Under the pieces are notes generated by a model, which did not search any database, was not told where the DNA came from, and saw nothing but the letters and a program-made list of their open reading frames with translations. Made by a program: the position numbers and the translations under genes. A stretch of 64,000 nt of DNA from Gammaproteobacteria bacterium. GTDB taxonomy: Bacteria; Pseudomonadota; Gammaproteobacteria; Pseudomonadales; Azotimanducaceae. The DNA lies in the NCBI GenBank assembly GCA_009840305.1, contig VXNY01000029.1, positions 310,001 to 374,000 of the forward strand, in the 5' to 3' direction. Positions 46,534 through 54,853 of this stretch are shown here, in pieces (the first letter of the stretch is position 1; the number at the start of each line of letters is the position of its first letter).

Positions 46534-49500
46534 TTGACCGACTCCTCTAATTCGAGCTACGATGTTGCCATTGTCGGTGCGGGACCCGTCGGTAGTCTTT
46601 GCGCTCTAGCACATGCTCGAAAAGGTGCCCGAGTTGCCCTGCTTGAAGCCAATCCCAAAGCTGCAGGGCGCTTAGCAGGGGAGTGGCTGCACCCTCCTGC
46701 CGTACGAATGTTGCAGGAGAACGGAGTATCCTTGGATGCATGTCCGCATAGCAGCCAGGGTAACGGGTTCGTTGTGTTTCCGGATGATCGTTCCGAACCT
46801 ATTGTTCTGCCTTATTCAAGCGGTGCCCTGGGCATGACCTGCGAACATTCTGAACTGGTATCTACGCTTCATGATGCTATGGAAGATAATTCACAAGTTC
46901 AGTTTTATCAGGGAGCAAGAGTTCAGAACATCGAGAATGGCAGGATCACTTACTCGATTGACGGTACGCAGAATTCACTCGTAACAGATAGGGTAATTGG
47001 CGCGGACGGCCGCGCCTCCATTGTGCGCAAATCCCTTGGTCTACCACCGGAGCGCCTGACGTGTTCACGAATGATTGGTGTCGTCGCAGAAGGGATTGAT
47101 CTTCCCCACGAAGGATACGGACACGTGATTCTCGGCGGTCCAGGACCCATTCTTATATTCCGCCTCGGCGAGAATACAGTTCGCATCATCGTCGACGTGC
47201 CTCTTGATCACTGGACTCCACGAGATCGTGTTGCGATGCTGACGGAGTCCTACGCCTATCTATTACCAGAATCGGTCCGTGAAGCATTTGTTCGAGCACT
47301 CGAGGCCGGCGAGTTTCAAGCCGCAGGTAATGAACTGCAGCTTCGAGCTACCTATGGAACCTCCCACCGTGTGCTTATTGGAGATGCTGCAGGACACTAC
47401 CACCCGTTGACTGCGATCGGGCTAACGCTTGGTTTCAGCGATGCGTTGTCTCTCGCGGCACAACCGGATTTTCGCGTGTTCGCGGCTAAGCGTATAGAAG
47501 CCGTCCGATTGCCTGAACGACTTGCTCTTTGCCTTTACGAGACGTTCGCCGACTACAGGCCCGAAATCGTTGCTATCAGACAGGCAACTTACCGTCGATG
47601 GAGGTCAAGCTCCAAGGTTCGAGGTCAGACTATGAAACTTCTAGCTTGCGAAGACATGTCGCTTACTCGATTGGGACTTACTTCTTTTCGGATCGTGGTT
47701 AGGGCAATAGCGAGTACTTTACCGAAGTCACTAAATTTAGATGCTTGGCGTCGTGCACGTGAAGTAACAAAAGCATTGCTATCTCGAGTTGGACACTTGC
47801 TGGTCGCGATTCGGAATTTAAGACTAACTTCGAAAGCACCCTTAGGCAAGAACACTCGCCTTTGGGCCAGTTGGTCCCGTTCATTGTTGACTTCTGTACA
47901 ACCTCAGGACCATAAGTCTCGACCGACTAACTCTACAGACCCTATGACTCCCAGCAGTGCAAGAGATGCGATGCGACGAGCAACGGATCGTCTCGTTGAC
48001 ATGCAGAGGGCAGACGGGAGCTGGGAAGGTGAGATGGTTTGGTGTCCAATGCTCACTGCGCAGTACGTGATTTTGAGCTTCATAATGAACGAAAAGCTCG
48101 ATCCTCGCAGACGACGTCTCGTTCTTCGACAGTTCGAACATACTAGATTACCAGAGGGATTGTGGGGACTTCATGAACACTCGCACCCATACCTGTTCGT
48201 TACGACGCTTGTGTATGTTGCTGTTCGCTTACTTGGTGTCGACAAGGACGACCCACTCATTGCAAAGGCTGGGCAATTTCTTCAAACTGAAGACATACTT
48301 GGAATCCCAAGTTGGGGCAAGTTTTGGCTAGCTCTCTTGAATCTCTACGATTGGAAGGGATTGAACTCTGTCTTACCAGAGCTGTGGCGCGTTCCCAGAT
48401 GGGTTCCATTACATCCATCGAAGTGGTACTGCCATACGAGACTCATCTATATGGCGATGTCTGTTGTGTACTCCAGTCGATTTCAAACACCGGTTACGCC
48501 TTTGATCACAGCTCTTCAAATCGAGCTATTCGGGGAAGACTTCGACCGAGTCAAGTTTGCTAGAGGGCGTACTCGCTTACGTAAAGAGGACGTCTTTAAG
48601 CCACCTACGATTCGGCTGCGTGTTGTTTTTTTATTGGGACGAGTCTTAGAAAAAATCCACGGCAAAAATTTTCGAGCTAAGTGCGTCCAGACACTTGTCG
48701 AGCAGATTCGCTGGGAATTAAAAAATTCTGATCACACAAGCATCTCTCCAGTCAGTGGTTTTCTCAACATTCTCGCCTTGTGGCTACAAGATCCAGAGGA
48801 CGAGAATTGTCGAAGGGCGTTAGCCCGCATCGAAGGCTGGATATGGGAGGACGATGCGAAGGGTACGCGGATAACGGGAGCCAGAAGTGCTTCTTGGGAT
48901 ACAGGATTCGCGCTACAGGCGTTATCGGAATTACCAGACAGTGTGGCAGTCAAGAATGCGGTCGATCTTGGTACCGAATTCTTAGCGAGTCAGCAAATAC
49001 GCGAGAGTTTTGATGGATTTGAAGCCGCGTACAGGAGCGACCCAAAAGGCGGTTGGTGCTTCGCTGGCCGTTGGCACGGCTGGCCCGTATCAGATTGCAC
49101 CGCGGAAGCCGTACTTGGACTACTTGAAACACGAACGAGTGCTCTCAACGATGAAGCGCTCCGAGAGTCGATCGAATTCATGCTTCGAAGCCAAAATAAA
49201 GATGGAGGATTTGGAAGCTATGAAGCAAGACGCTCGACGTATGGCCTCGAATGGCTGAATCCGGCCGAAATGTTTGGCGAATCTATGACTGAGAAATCGT
49301 TCGTCGAGTGTACGGCCTCGTGCATGGCGGCACTCGCTTTGAGTAGGCAACGGTTGCCAAGCGACGTTGCCGAAAAAGCACAGCTTGCAATTTCTCGAGG
49401 CAAGTCGTGGTTACGGAAAGCTCAACGAAGCGATGGTTCCTGGCGCGGGGTATGGGGAGTGCAATTTATTTATGGAACTCTTTTCGGTATTAAGGGGCTG

Positions 49501-50019
49501 AGAGCCGCGGGGAGCGATCCAAGCGACCCTTCCATAAGACTCGCCTGCAGGTGGCTACTAGACCGTCAACAAGCGGATGGTGGTTGGGGGGAGCACCACA
49601 GTGGTTGTGTGAAAGGTTGCTACGTTGCACACGACGAGAGTCAAGTTATCCAGACTGCTTGGGCATTGATTGCGCTCCTTAAAGCCGGTGAGTCCAATTG
49701 GTCAGCAATTACACGCGGTATTAAGTTCTTGGTCGACAACCAGTTGGATGACGGAACGTGGAATCGACAGGACATGCTAGGCGTCTTTTTTCGCACGGCA
49801 CTGTTGGACTACGAACTGTATAGGCAGTACTTTCCTTTGCATGCGCTCAGTCTGTACGAGCAACGACGTATAACCCGTAGAAATATACACACAATGTCTG
49901 AAGGACTTTCTGAGGTAACCGAAGTAGAGGCGACGATTCCAAACACCAGTAAGCGAGCCATCGGTGCGTCGGTTGCTGCTACGCCGGTTTTCGCGCGTGG
50001 ACCAGAAAACTTGGAGTAA
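46534..50019 (+). CDS. Fused squalene monooxygenase - oxidosqualene cyclase
   Basis: 1161 residues in one uninterrupted frame; TTG start 4 nt after the cyp51 stop. Residues 1-345 are a squalene-monooxygenase-like flavoprotein: GAGPVG at 15-20, GADG at 156-159, and GDAAGHYHPLTAIGLTLGFSDA at 283-304 (GD motif with HPLT). A basic linker is at about 345-470. Residues 470-1115 are an oxidosqualene cyclase: catalytic D854CTAE (eukaryotic-type DCTAE, not DDTA of squalene-hopene cyclase), QW motifs near 491, 887, 964, 1012 and 1069, and the end motif FPLHALSLYEQ. One polypeptide would make the epoxide and cyclise it to a protosterol. H848 and V852 occupy the product-controlling positions near the Asp. 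A 42-residue basic/disordered tail follows. Confidence 0.9.
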   Translation: MTDSSNSSYDVAIVGAGPVGSLCALAHARKGARVALLEANPKAAGRLAGEWLHPPAVRMLQENGVSLDACPHSSQGNGFVVFPDDRSEPIVLPYSSGALGMTCEHSELVSTLHDAMEDNSQVQFYQGARVQNIENGRITYSIDGTQNSLVTDRVIGADGRASIVRKSLGLPPERLTCSRMIGVVAEGIDLPHEGYGHVILGGPGPILIFRLGENTVRIIVDVPLDHWTPRDRVAMLTESYAYLLPESVREAFVRALEAGEFQAAGNELQLRATYGTSHRVLIGDAAGHYHPLTAIGLTLGFSDALSLAAQPDFRVFAAKRIEAVRLPERLALCLYETFADYRPEIVAIRQATYRRWRSSSKVRGQTMKLLACEDMSLTRLGLTSFRIVVRAIASTLPKSLNLDAWRRAREVTKALLSRVGHLLVAIRNLRLTSKAPLGKNTRLWASWSRSLLTSVQPQDHKSRPTNSTDPMTPSSARDAMRRATDRLVDMQRADGSWEGEMVWCPMLTAQYVILSFIMNEKLDPRRRRLVLRQFEHTRLPEGLWGLHEHSHPYLFVTTLVYVAVRLLGVDKDDPLIAKAGQFLQTEDILGIPSWGKFWLALLNLYDWKGLNSVLPELWRVPRWVPLHPSKWYCHTRLIYMAMSVVYSSRFQTPVTPLITALQIELFGEDFDRVKFARGRTRLRKEDVFKPPTIRLRVVFLLGRVLEKIHGKNFRAKCVQTLVEQIRWELKNSDHTSISPVSGFLNILALWLQDPEDENCRRALARIEGWIWEDDAKGTRITGARSASWDTGFALQALSELPDSVAVKNAVDLGTEFLASQQIRESFDGFEAAYRSDPKGGWCFAGRWHGWPVSDCTAEAVLGLLETRTSALNDEALRESIEFMLRSQNKDGGFGSYEARRSTYGLEWLNPAEMFGESMTEKSFVECTASCMAALALSRQRLPSDVAEKAQLAISRGKSWLRKAQRSDGSWRGVWGVQFIYGTLFGIKGLRAAGSDPSDPSIRLACRWLLDRQQADGGWGEHHSGCVKGCYVAHDESQVIQTAWALIALLKAGESNWSAITRGIKFLVDNQLDDGTWNRQDMLGVFFRTALLDYELYRQYFPLHALSLYEQRRITRRNIHTMSEGLSEVTEVEATIPNTSKRAIGASVAATPVFARGPENLE

Positions 50020-50974
50020 AGATTCCGAGTTTACCTGCTTCGACCAGTGCATCCGCTGCAAGATTTAGTAACCGGGCTGTCTCCGAACTCCCAGTGGGAG
50101 CCATTCTTAATAGTTCCAAAGCGCTAGTGACTTTCGCAACTATCGATCTACCGACTGGCGTACGCGCAATCGATGCGAGAGAGAAATCTCGACCTTGAAG
50201 TGCCATGTACCACGGCGTGCGTGGACTTCCTTCATCGATCGTTTGGTCCTTCGCCAGGATTACATCAAAACCGGCGTCTCGTATTGTTTCCACGTAGCTA
50301 TCTTTAGTGTCTAGTTCCGGTGTTGCATTGTTGTCCTCGATCAACTTTCGAAGCTCATCGTGCTTACTATTGGACGGGTCGAACTCTTCTGTAAAAGCCC
50401 AGTCGACGATTGCTGCTTCGGCACCAGGTTTCAGCAATCTAAAGAGTTCAAGGAATGCCAGTTTCCTGTCGGGTGCGTGACACAGCGCTTCAAACGAATA
50501 CAACGCATCGAAGCTACCTTCCTCTAACGGGACATTCCTATAGTCGGCGTGCAGAAAGGAGCAAGAGTCGCTCAATCCCGCGCGTTGCACTCGCTGGCTC
50601 CCAGATTGAATCTGGTGTTCGTTGAAGTTGATGCCCACAATTTTCGCGCCTGTAGCCTTAGCGATGTTGACGAGTGGTCCACCGACCCCACAGCCGATGT
50701 CTGCAATCTCCATCCCAGGACTAAGCCTGAGTAGCTTCGCTATACCCTCTTCATGTCTTAGTTGAGACGATTGAAGACTCTCTCCGGGACGCCGTGGGGA
50801 GAAATGAAAACTGGAACCCCAAGCAAATTCATAAAACGACGTTACGGCATCGTAGAAGCTACTAACAAGCTTGGGTTGATCGCGGAGGCGGACATTGCTA
50901 TCGCTCGGGAGTTCACGGACCTTCGGAATTCGTTGGACATTCTTAACGGCTTCTTTCATGTTGTCTTGGGTCAT
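49979..50974 (-). CDS. Sterol C24-methyltransferase (ERG6/SMT-like), copy 2
   Basis: 331 residues. The ERG6 motifs are strong: VTSFYEFAWGSSFHFSP (YxxxWGSSFHF), SAM motif I IADIGCGVGGPL, YSFEALCHAP, and PWYMALQG in the C-terminal domain. It adds one or more methyl groups at C24/C28 of the sterol side chain. It is convergent with the cyclase and overlaps its 3' end by 41 nt (49979-50019). ATG 50974 has AAGG upstream. It is clearly different from copy 1, so the two are not a recent duplication. Confidence 0.88.
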   Translation of the reverse strand: MTQDNMKEAVKNVQRIPKVRELPSDSNVRLRDQPKLVSSFYDAVTSFYEFAWGSSFHFSPRRPGESLQSSQLRHEEGIAKLLRLSPGMEIADIGCGVGGPLVNIAKATGAKIVGINFNEHQIQSGSQRVQRAGLSDSCSFLHADYRNVPLEEGSFDALYSFEALCHAPDRKLAFLELFRLLKPGAEAAIVDWAFTEEFDPSNSKHDELRKLIEDNNATPELDTKDSYVETIRDAGFDVILAKDQTIDEGSPRTPWYMALQGRDFSLASIARTPVGRSIVAKVTSALELLRMAPTGSSETARLLNLAADALVEAGKLGIFTPSFLVHARKPA

Positions 50975-51056
50975 TTTTTGCCTTGCGTCGAATCAGCTCA
51001 CAAAAGCTACCAAATGATAGTAGTGCTTATTCACACATGAGCTCCTCAATTCTAGG

Positions 51057-51081
51057 TGTCCATCAAACTGAGGCACCCTCA
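51057..51081 (+). repeat. Transposon-end-like repeat, copy 2
   Basis: TGTCCATCAAACTGAGGCA followed by CCCTCA. Nearly identical to 52784-52808 and similar to 19501-19525, same orientation. It lies in the gap between SMT copy 2 and the next gene. Confidence 0.5.
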
Positions 51082-51169
51082 TTTTCAAGAATTTGAACTC
51101 TGTGTAACTGTTAAGATGGAAAGTGTATCTATGCTTTTTTCTAGAAAATCAATTCGTGAGGAGGAATAA

Positions 51170-52462
51170 GTGAGGAAATCTTCCATAGGGTTCATCGCGC
51201 TCAGCTTCGCCGCCGGAGTTGCGATATCGGCACTTGTTACGGTTTCAATAATGAACGTTACTGACGAAGATTCGGACATCGCTGGATCAAACGAAACATC
51301 TGAGATTGAAGACGACACAACATCGATTGCCGAAAACATCCAAGACGTAAATAATCGACAAGAAGTCGCCCCTACTGACGATTCTTCGAAATCAAAACCC
51401 ATTGACAATCCTCAGGAGGCGTGGAACGCTCTGATAAGTGACGACATTGAAGACATTGGACAGCTAGATAAATTGTTGAAAATCGCGGAATTGTTGATGG
51501 AGGAAGAGGGATTCCTCAACGTACTAGACCAACTAGTAAACTCGCAAACAGATGACATCGTTCGTGATACGATACTAAAGTTCGTAGTGCACACAGCCGA
51601 GCTGAAGAATCCTGAAGACGCGTTTCAACAAGTGATGTATTTTTCCCCTGTAATGCAAGAACTCGCTTTACCAGCAATCGTAAAAGCCTGGGCTAAAGAA
51701 AATCCCACACATGCATTTGACGCAATATCGAACCTTGATTCGAGTAAATTACGCACAAGTTTAGAAGAGACCCTTTTCAGAGTCTGGGCTGAACATGACC
51801 CTGAACTGGCATTACAAACCGCCCTGAATCAACCGTTGTACAAATCCGAATTTGGATTCGAAAGAGGCTTAGAGGAATTAGTCATTGCGGAAGTGGCGAA
51901 ACATGACTTAGACAAAGCGATCGCAATGTTACCACAGATTCGAAGCGGGGATGCTCGATTATTAAAAGCTTATAGTTCCATTGGTAGTGAATTGGTAACT
52001 CAGGCGGAGTATGACCGCGCGTTGAAGCTCGGACAGGGTTTGTCCAAAGAACTAAACGACAAGTATTTGAATACCGTACTGGGTTCTTGGGCAAAACAAG
52101 AACCTGATTCTATGTTCGACTCTCTGGATACTAATATTTGGACGGCAGAAACTAAGGAAAAAGCAGCAGCCAATTTACTGGTACATCACTCGTTAACGGC
52201 GAGTGCTTTCGATTCAGTTCAAACAGAAAAATTGATTGGACTGATCGAAGACCAGAAAATGGTGAGGATTGAATTTTCCGAGGGAGAAGATTTGCTTACC
52301 ACTCAGATTTTTAGAGAAGGTGAAAACGTACTTATTCCGCCTTTCCAAAGAAAAATAAACAAATCCTTTCAAGAACAATTGGATGACCAGTACGGAGATC
52401 TAATGAAGAATGTTCGGGAAGCGGGAGGCACCGTAACAATTCAGGAAAGAAAATCAGAATAG
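51170..52462 (+). CDS. Membrane-anchored helical-repeat protein, paralogue 3
   Basis: 430 residues. A GTG start is preceded by GAGGAGGAATAA, one of the best ribosome-binding sites in the window. A transmembrane anchor (FIALSFAAGVAISALVTVSI) is followed by an acidic, Ser/Thr-rich linker and a helical repeat domain with KAWAKENPTHAF, RVWAEHDPELAL and GSWAKQEPDSMF units. Same family as 19748 and 21564, but on its own. Function unknown. Confidence 0.75.
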   Translation: MRKSSIGFIALSFAAGVAISALVTVSIMNVTDEDSDIAGSNETSEIEDDTTSIAENIQDVNNRQEVAPTDDSSKSKPIDNPQEAWNALISDDIEDIGQLDKLLKIAELLMEEEGFLNVLDQLVNSQTDDIVRDTILKFVVHTAELKNPEDAFQQVMYFSPVMQELALPAIVKAWAKENPTHAFDAISNLDSSKLRTSLEETLFRVWAEHDPELALQTALNQPLYKSEFGFERGLEELVIAEVAKHDLDKAIAMLPQIRSGDARLLKAYSSIGSELVTQAEYDRALKLGQGLSKELNDKYLNTVLGSWAKQEPDSMFDSLDTNIWTAETKEKAAANLLVHHSLTASAFDSVQTEKLIGLIEDQKMVRIEFSEGEDLLTTQIFREGENVLIPPFQRKINKSFQEQLDDQYGDLMKNVREAGGTVTIQERKSE

Positions 52463-52489
52463 TATTCCTAAGTCTCCGCCAAACAGTAT

Positions 52490-52792
52490 CTAGTCCAAGA
52501 GTCTAGCGGTGAACGCTAGTGATAGGATTCTGCCTCGGGCATCCTATCTTGTGGGATCGTAGTGTAGTTGACATCGAACAGTATTCGGTGTGTCACGATC
52601 GAGTACGTTCCTAACGCCGAAGTTCAATTCAGGGTCAGTCTTCAAAATATAAGAAAAAGCAGCGTCCACAGTCGTAAGTGAGCCCACGTCGAATTCATTC
52701 AGCGCTGGATGATCGGTCTCCCTTAGCGTATGGACGGAGACTTGCACAAGAACATGGTTCGGTAGCAAATCCCAAAATGAACTGTCCATCAA
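52490..52792 (-). pseudogene. C-terminal fragment of a TonB-dependent receptor
   Basis: The frame encodes GSLTTVDAAFSYIL, GVRNVLDRDTP and YDPTR, then a TAG (52544-52546). Reading on in the same frame gives DARGRILSLAFTARLLD before a stop at 52490. This is the typical last beta-strand region of TonB-dependent receptors (YDP..ADARGR). Only about the last 95 residues remain, with an internal stop. The 5' break coincides with the repeat at 52784. Confidence 0.7.
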
Positions 52793-52808
52793 ACTGAGGC
52801 AACTTCAT
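52784..52808 (+). repeat. Transposon-end-like repeat, copy 3
   Basis: TGTCCATCAAACTGAGGCAA plus CTTCA. It marks the point where the TonB-receptor fragment is cut, which supports an insertion or deletion event at this repeat. Confidence 0.55.
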
Positions 52809-52997
52809 CCCGTGGTGCCACGAAATAGTAAAAATACCGTCAACAATCCAAAACCTCGTTGTTTTTGTCCACAGACACCGAGCTTTTAAGTGTCTACACA
52901 CGGAAAAACAGTGACGTCGAAGAACGACTCTAGAGTAACTAACGTTAACGAGATAGTTTTTTCCTGAGCAGTGTAGAAACACGCCGCGTCAATACAA

Positions 52998-53023
52998 TCG
53001 TCATATAAGACCGCAAATGACGA
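52998..53023 (+). promoter_or_regulatory. Inverted repeat over the start of the DUF4143 gene
   Basis: TCGTCAT (52998-53004) and ATGACGA (53017-53023) with a 12-base spacer; the ATG start codon lies in the right arm. The same element (54622-54647) precedes the truncated copy. Likely operator or translation-controlling hairpin. Confidence 0.5.
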
Positions 53024-54183
53024 TAGTTATGACGACCCACATCTTTCCTCGAGTACTCGATCTTTCCGCCATCTTGGAGGAAAAGTCTTACTTTCTTCTC
53101 GGACCTCGACAAACCGGAAAATCTACGTTGATCAGTCAGAGTAAATTCGATGGGCCGATTTTCGATCTCAACAACGAGGTGGACTTTTTTCGTATCGGTC
53201 AGAACCCGGAGAACTTGAGCAGTTTTATCACGGACGAAGTCAAGGTGGTAGTGATCGATGAAATCCAGAGAGCACCGAATGTGCTAAATCATGTTCATCA
53301 CCTGATCGAAACACGGGGAGTTCACTTTCTTCTGACGGGATCCAGTGCCCGCAAGCTGAGGCAGGGAGGAGTTAATCTTCTCGGAGGGCGGGCTCGCATT
53401 TTGCACTTTCATCCACTGTTGAAGCGAGAATTAAGTGACTCCTTCAAACTAGAAAGAGCTTTGGAATTCGGCACGATCCCTTCAATCTATTCATCCTCCA
53501 ACCCCAGCCTCGATTTGGAGGCTTACCTTGGCACCTATCTACGTCAAGAAATTCTAGCGGAGGGATTTGTGCGTAATCTCCAGCCTTTCCGGCGGGTTTT
53601 GGACATTGCCGCACTGTGCAATGCAACCATCGTCAACTTCACAAATGTCGCCAACGATGCGCAGGTACCGAGATCAACAGTTTACGAGTATTTCAATTTG
53701 CTCTGCGACACACTTATCGTCCATGAATTGCCAGCATGGCGTAGAAGCAGATTTCGCAAACCCATTGTCGCCTCCAAGTACTATTTTTTCGACATCGGAG
53801 TCGCAGGAGCGTTGCAGAGAAGCGTGGGCAGGGGATTCGCCTCTCTGGAACGTGGTCAGGCGTTCGAGACTTGGTTCCTGCACGAGCTGCGAGCATGGAT
53901 CGACTACAACCAGCGCGACGAGACGCTGCTCCATTGGCGTTCACAGACTGGCTTTGAAGTGGACTTTCTCCTTGGCGAACACACGGCGATCGAACTCAAG
54001 GCAAAGAAATGGGTCACTGGAGCGGATCTGAAAGGATTACAAGCCCTGCGAGAGGAGGAATCCTTCAAAAACTATTTGTGCATATGTCTGGAAGACCGAC
54101 CCAGACAGCTTGACGGTATCGACATCCTTCCCTATGAGATGTTTCTTGACGCCTTGTGGCAAGACCGCTATTGCGGCGACTAG
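53017..54183 (+). CDS. AAA+-like ATPase with DUF4143 domain, second locus
   Basis: 388 residues. Walker A GPRQTGKSTL, Walker B VVVIDEIQRAP, TGSSARKLR sensor, winged-helix-like middle (VANDAQVPRSTVYEYFNLL), and C-terminal GFEVDFLLGEHTAIELKAKK with the acidic/Lys nuclease-like core. Only distantly related to the protein at 18046. Start at 53017 within the palindrome; a second ATG at 53032 is possible. These genes are often mobile, and this one sits in a remnant-rich accessory stretch. Confidence 0.9.
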   Translation: MTIVMTTHIFPRVLDLSAILEEKSYFLLGPRQTGKSTLISQSKFDGPIFDLNNEVDFFRIGQNPENLSSFITDEVKVVVIDEIQRAPNVLNHVHHLIETRGVHFLLTGSSARKLRQGGVNLLGGRARILHFHPLLKRELSDSFKLERALEFGTIPSIYSSSNPSLDLEAYLGTYLRQEILAEGFVRNLQPFRRVLDIAALCNATIVNFTNVANDAQVPRSTVYEYFNLLCDTLIVHELPAWRRSRFRKPIVASKYYFFDIGVAGALQRSVGRGFASLERGQAFETWFLHELRAWIDYNQRDETLLHWRSQTGFEVDFLLGEHTAIELKAKKWVTGADLKGLQALREEESFKNYLCICLEDRPRQLDGIDILPYEMFLDALWQDRYCGD

Positions 54184-54293
54184 GATTCGGGAATACTGTT
54201 GAGTAGGATACGGTAGGAAGCGGGGATTGACAAGAGAACTTTTTGAATTGATGTTCCATGCCAATATACAATTGACGAAGACTCTAGAGTTGC

Positions 54294-54575
54294 ATGGAAT
54301 CTAATTCAGCAAAAGTCTTTCACGTTACCGCCACTCGCGTTGATGATAGGTGGTGCGTTTGGGAATCAGACATCAAGGGATTGTTCCTTGAAACCGATTC
54401 TTGGCTCGAAATGAAAGAAAGTATTGAGTGTATTACTCCGATGACTCTCATGGAGAATCACGATCTGAAAGAGACCGATTTGATTAATGTGGTCGTGCGA
54501 GTCAAAATCAGAAATGGCGAAGTAAAACCAATACGATGGTCAGGGAAGGTAACTTTTGCATTTGAGCAAGAGTAG
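54294..54575 (+). CDS. DUF1902-like small protein
   Basis: 93 residues. The core DDRWCVWESDIKGLFLETDSW resembles DUF1902/HicB-fold proteins (VWxAxSxDIxGLxxE). HicB relatives are often antitoxins, but no HicA partner is adjacent. The C-terminal part (VVVRVKIRNGEVKPIRW) is beta-rich. It may be a stand-alone accessory protein or an orphan antitoxin. The assignment rests on motif similarity only. Confidence 0.6.
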   Translation: MESNSAKVFHVTATRVDDRWCVWESDIKGLFLETDSWLEMKESIECITPMTLMENHDLKETDLINVVVRVKIRNGEVKPIRWSGKVTFAFEQE

Positions 54576-54621
54576 AAGCTCACAGCGACGTAGGTCTCCC
54601 TAACCGGTCGTGTCAATGAAA

Positions 54622-54647
54622 TCGTCATATAAGACCGCAAATGACGA
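54622..54647 (+). promoter_or_regulatory. Inverted repeat over the start of the truncated DUF4143 copy
   Basis: TCGTCAT (54622-54628) and ATGACGA (54641-54647), the same element and spacing as at 52998-53023, including the 12-base spacer. Confidence 0.5.
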
Positions 54648-54853
54648 CAACTTTGACTTCTCGCCCCTTTCCTCGGAATCTGGACATTGCCGCTCTGTGC
54701 GACGCTAACACTGTCAATTCTCCCAATTTCGACAAGATCAATCCGTACATCTTGAAGACCTACAATTTTTGGCGACGCGCTCTCTTCGTTAGCAACCAAA
54801 TCGAGACTGGTCAGCAAAATCTTTTTTCAAAATCGAACGGTGTTGCTCAATGA
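54641..54853 (+). pseudogene. Internally deleted copy of the DUF4143 ATPase gene
   Basis: The start (MTTTL...RPFPR) matches the first residues of the gene at 53017. The next residues (LDIAALCDANTVNSPNF) match that protein about 190 residues later (LDIAALCNATIVNFTNV), so the entire ATPase domain is gone. The short similar sequences FPRVLD and FRRVLD in the intact gene are likely deletion points. The frame ends at 54853 in an ATGA overlap with the next gene. Confidence 0.7.

Noticed and set aside
46534-50019. Squalene-hopene cyclase instead of oxidosqualene cyclase
   Set aside because: The catalytic motif is DCTAE, not DDTA, and the gene sits with CYP51 and sterol demethylation genes.
52695-52982. 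95-codon - strand frame near the TonB-receptor remnant
   Set aside because: Out of frame with the receptor homology and with an unlikely composition (many Cys, Trp, His); it also crosses the repeat.
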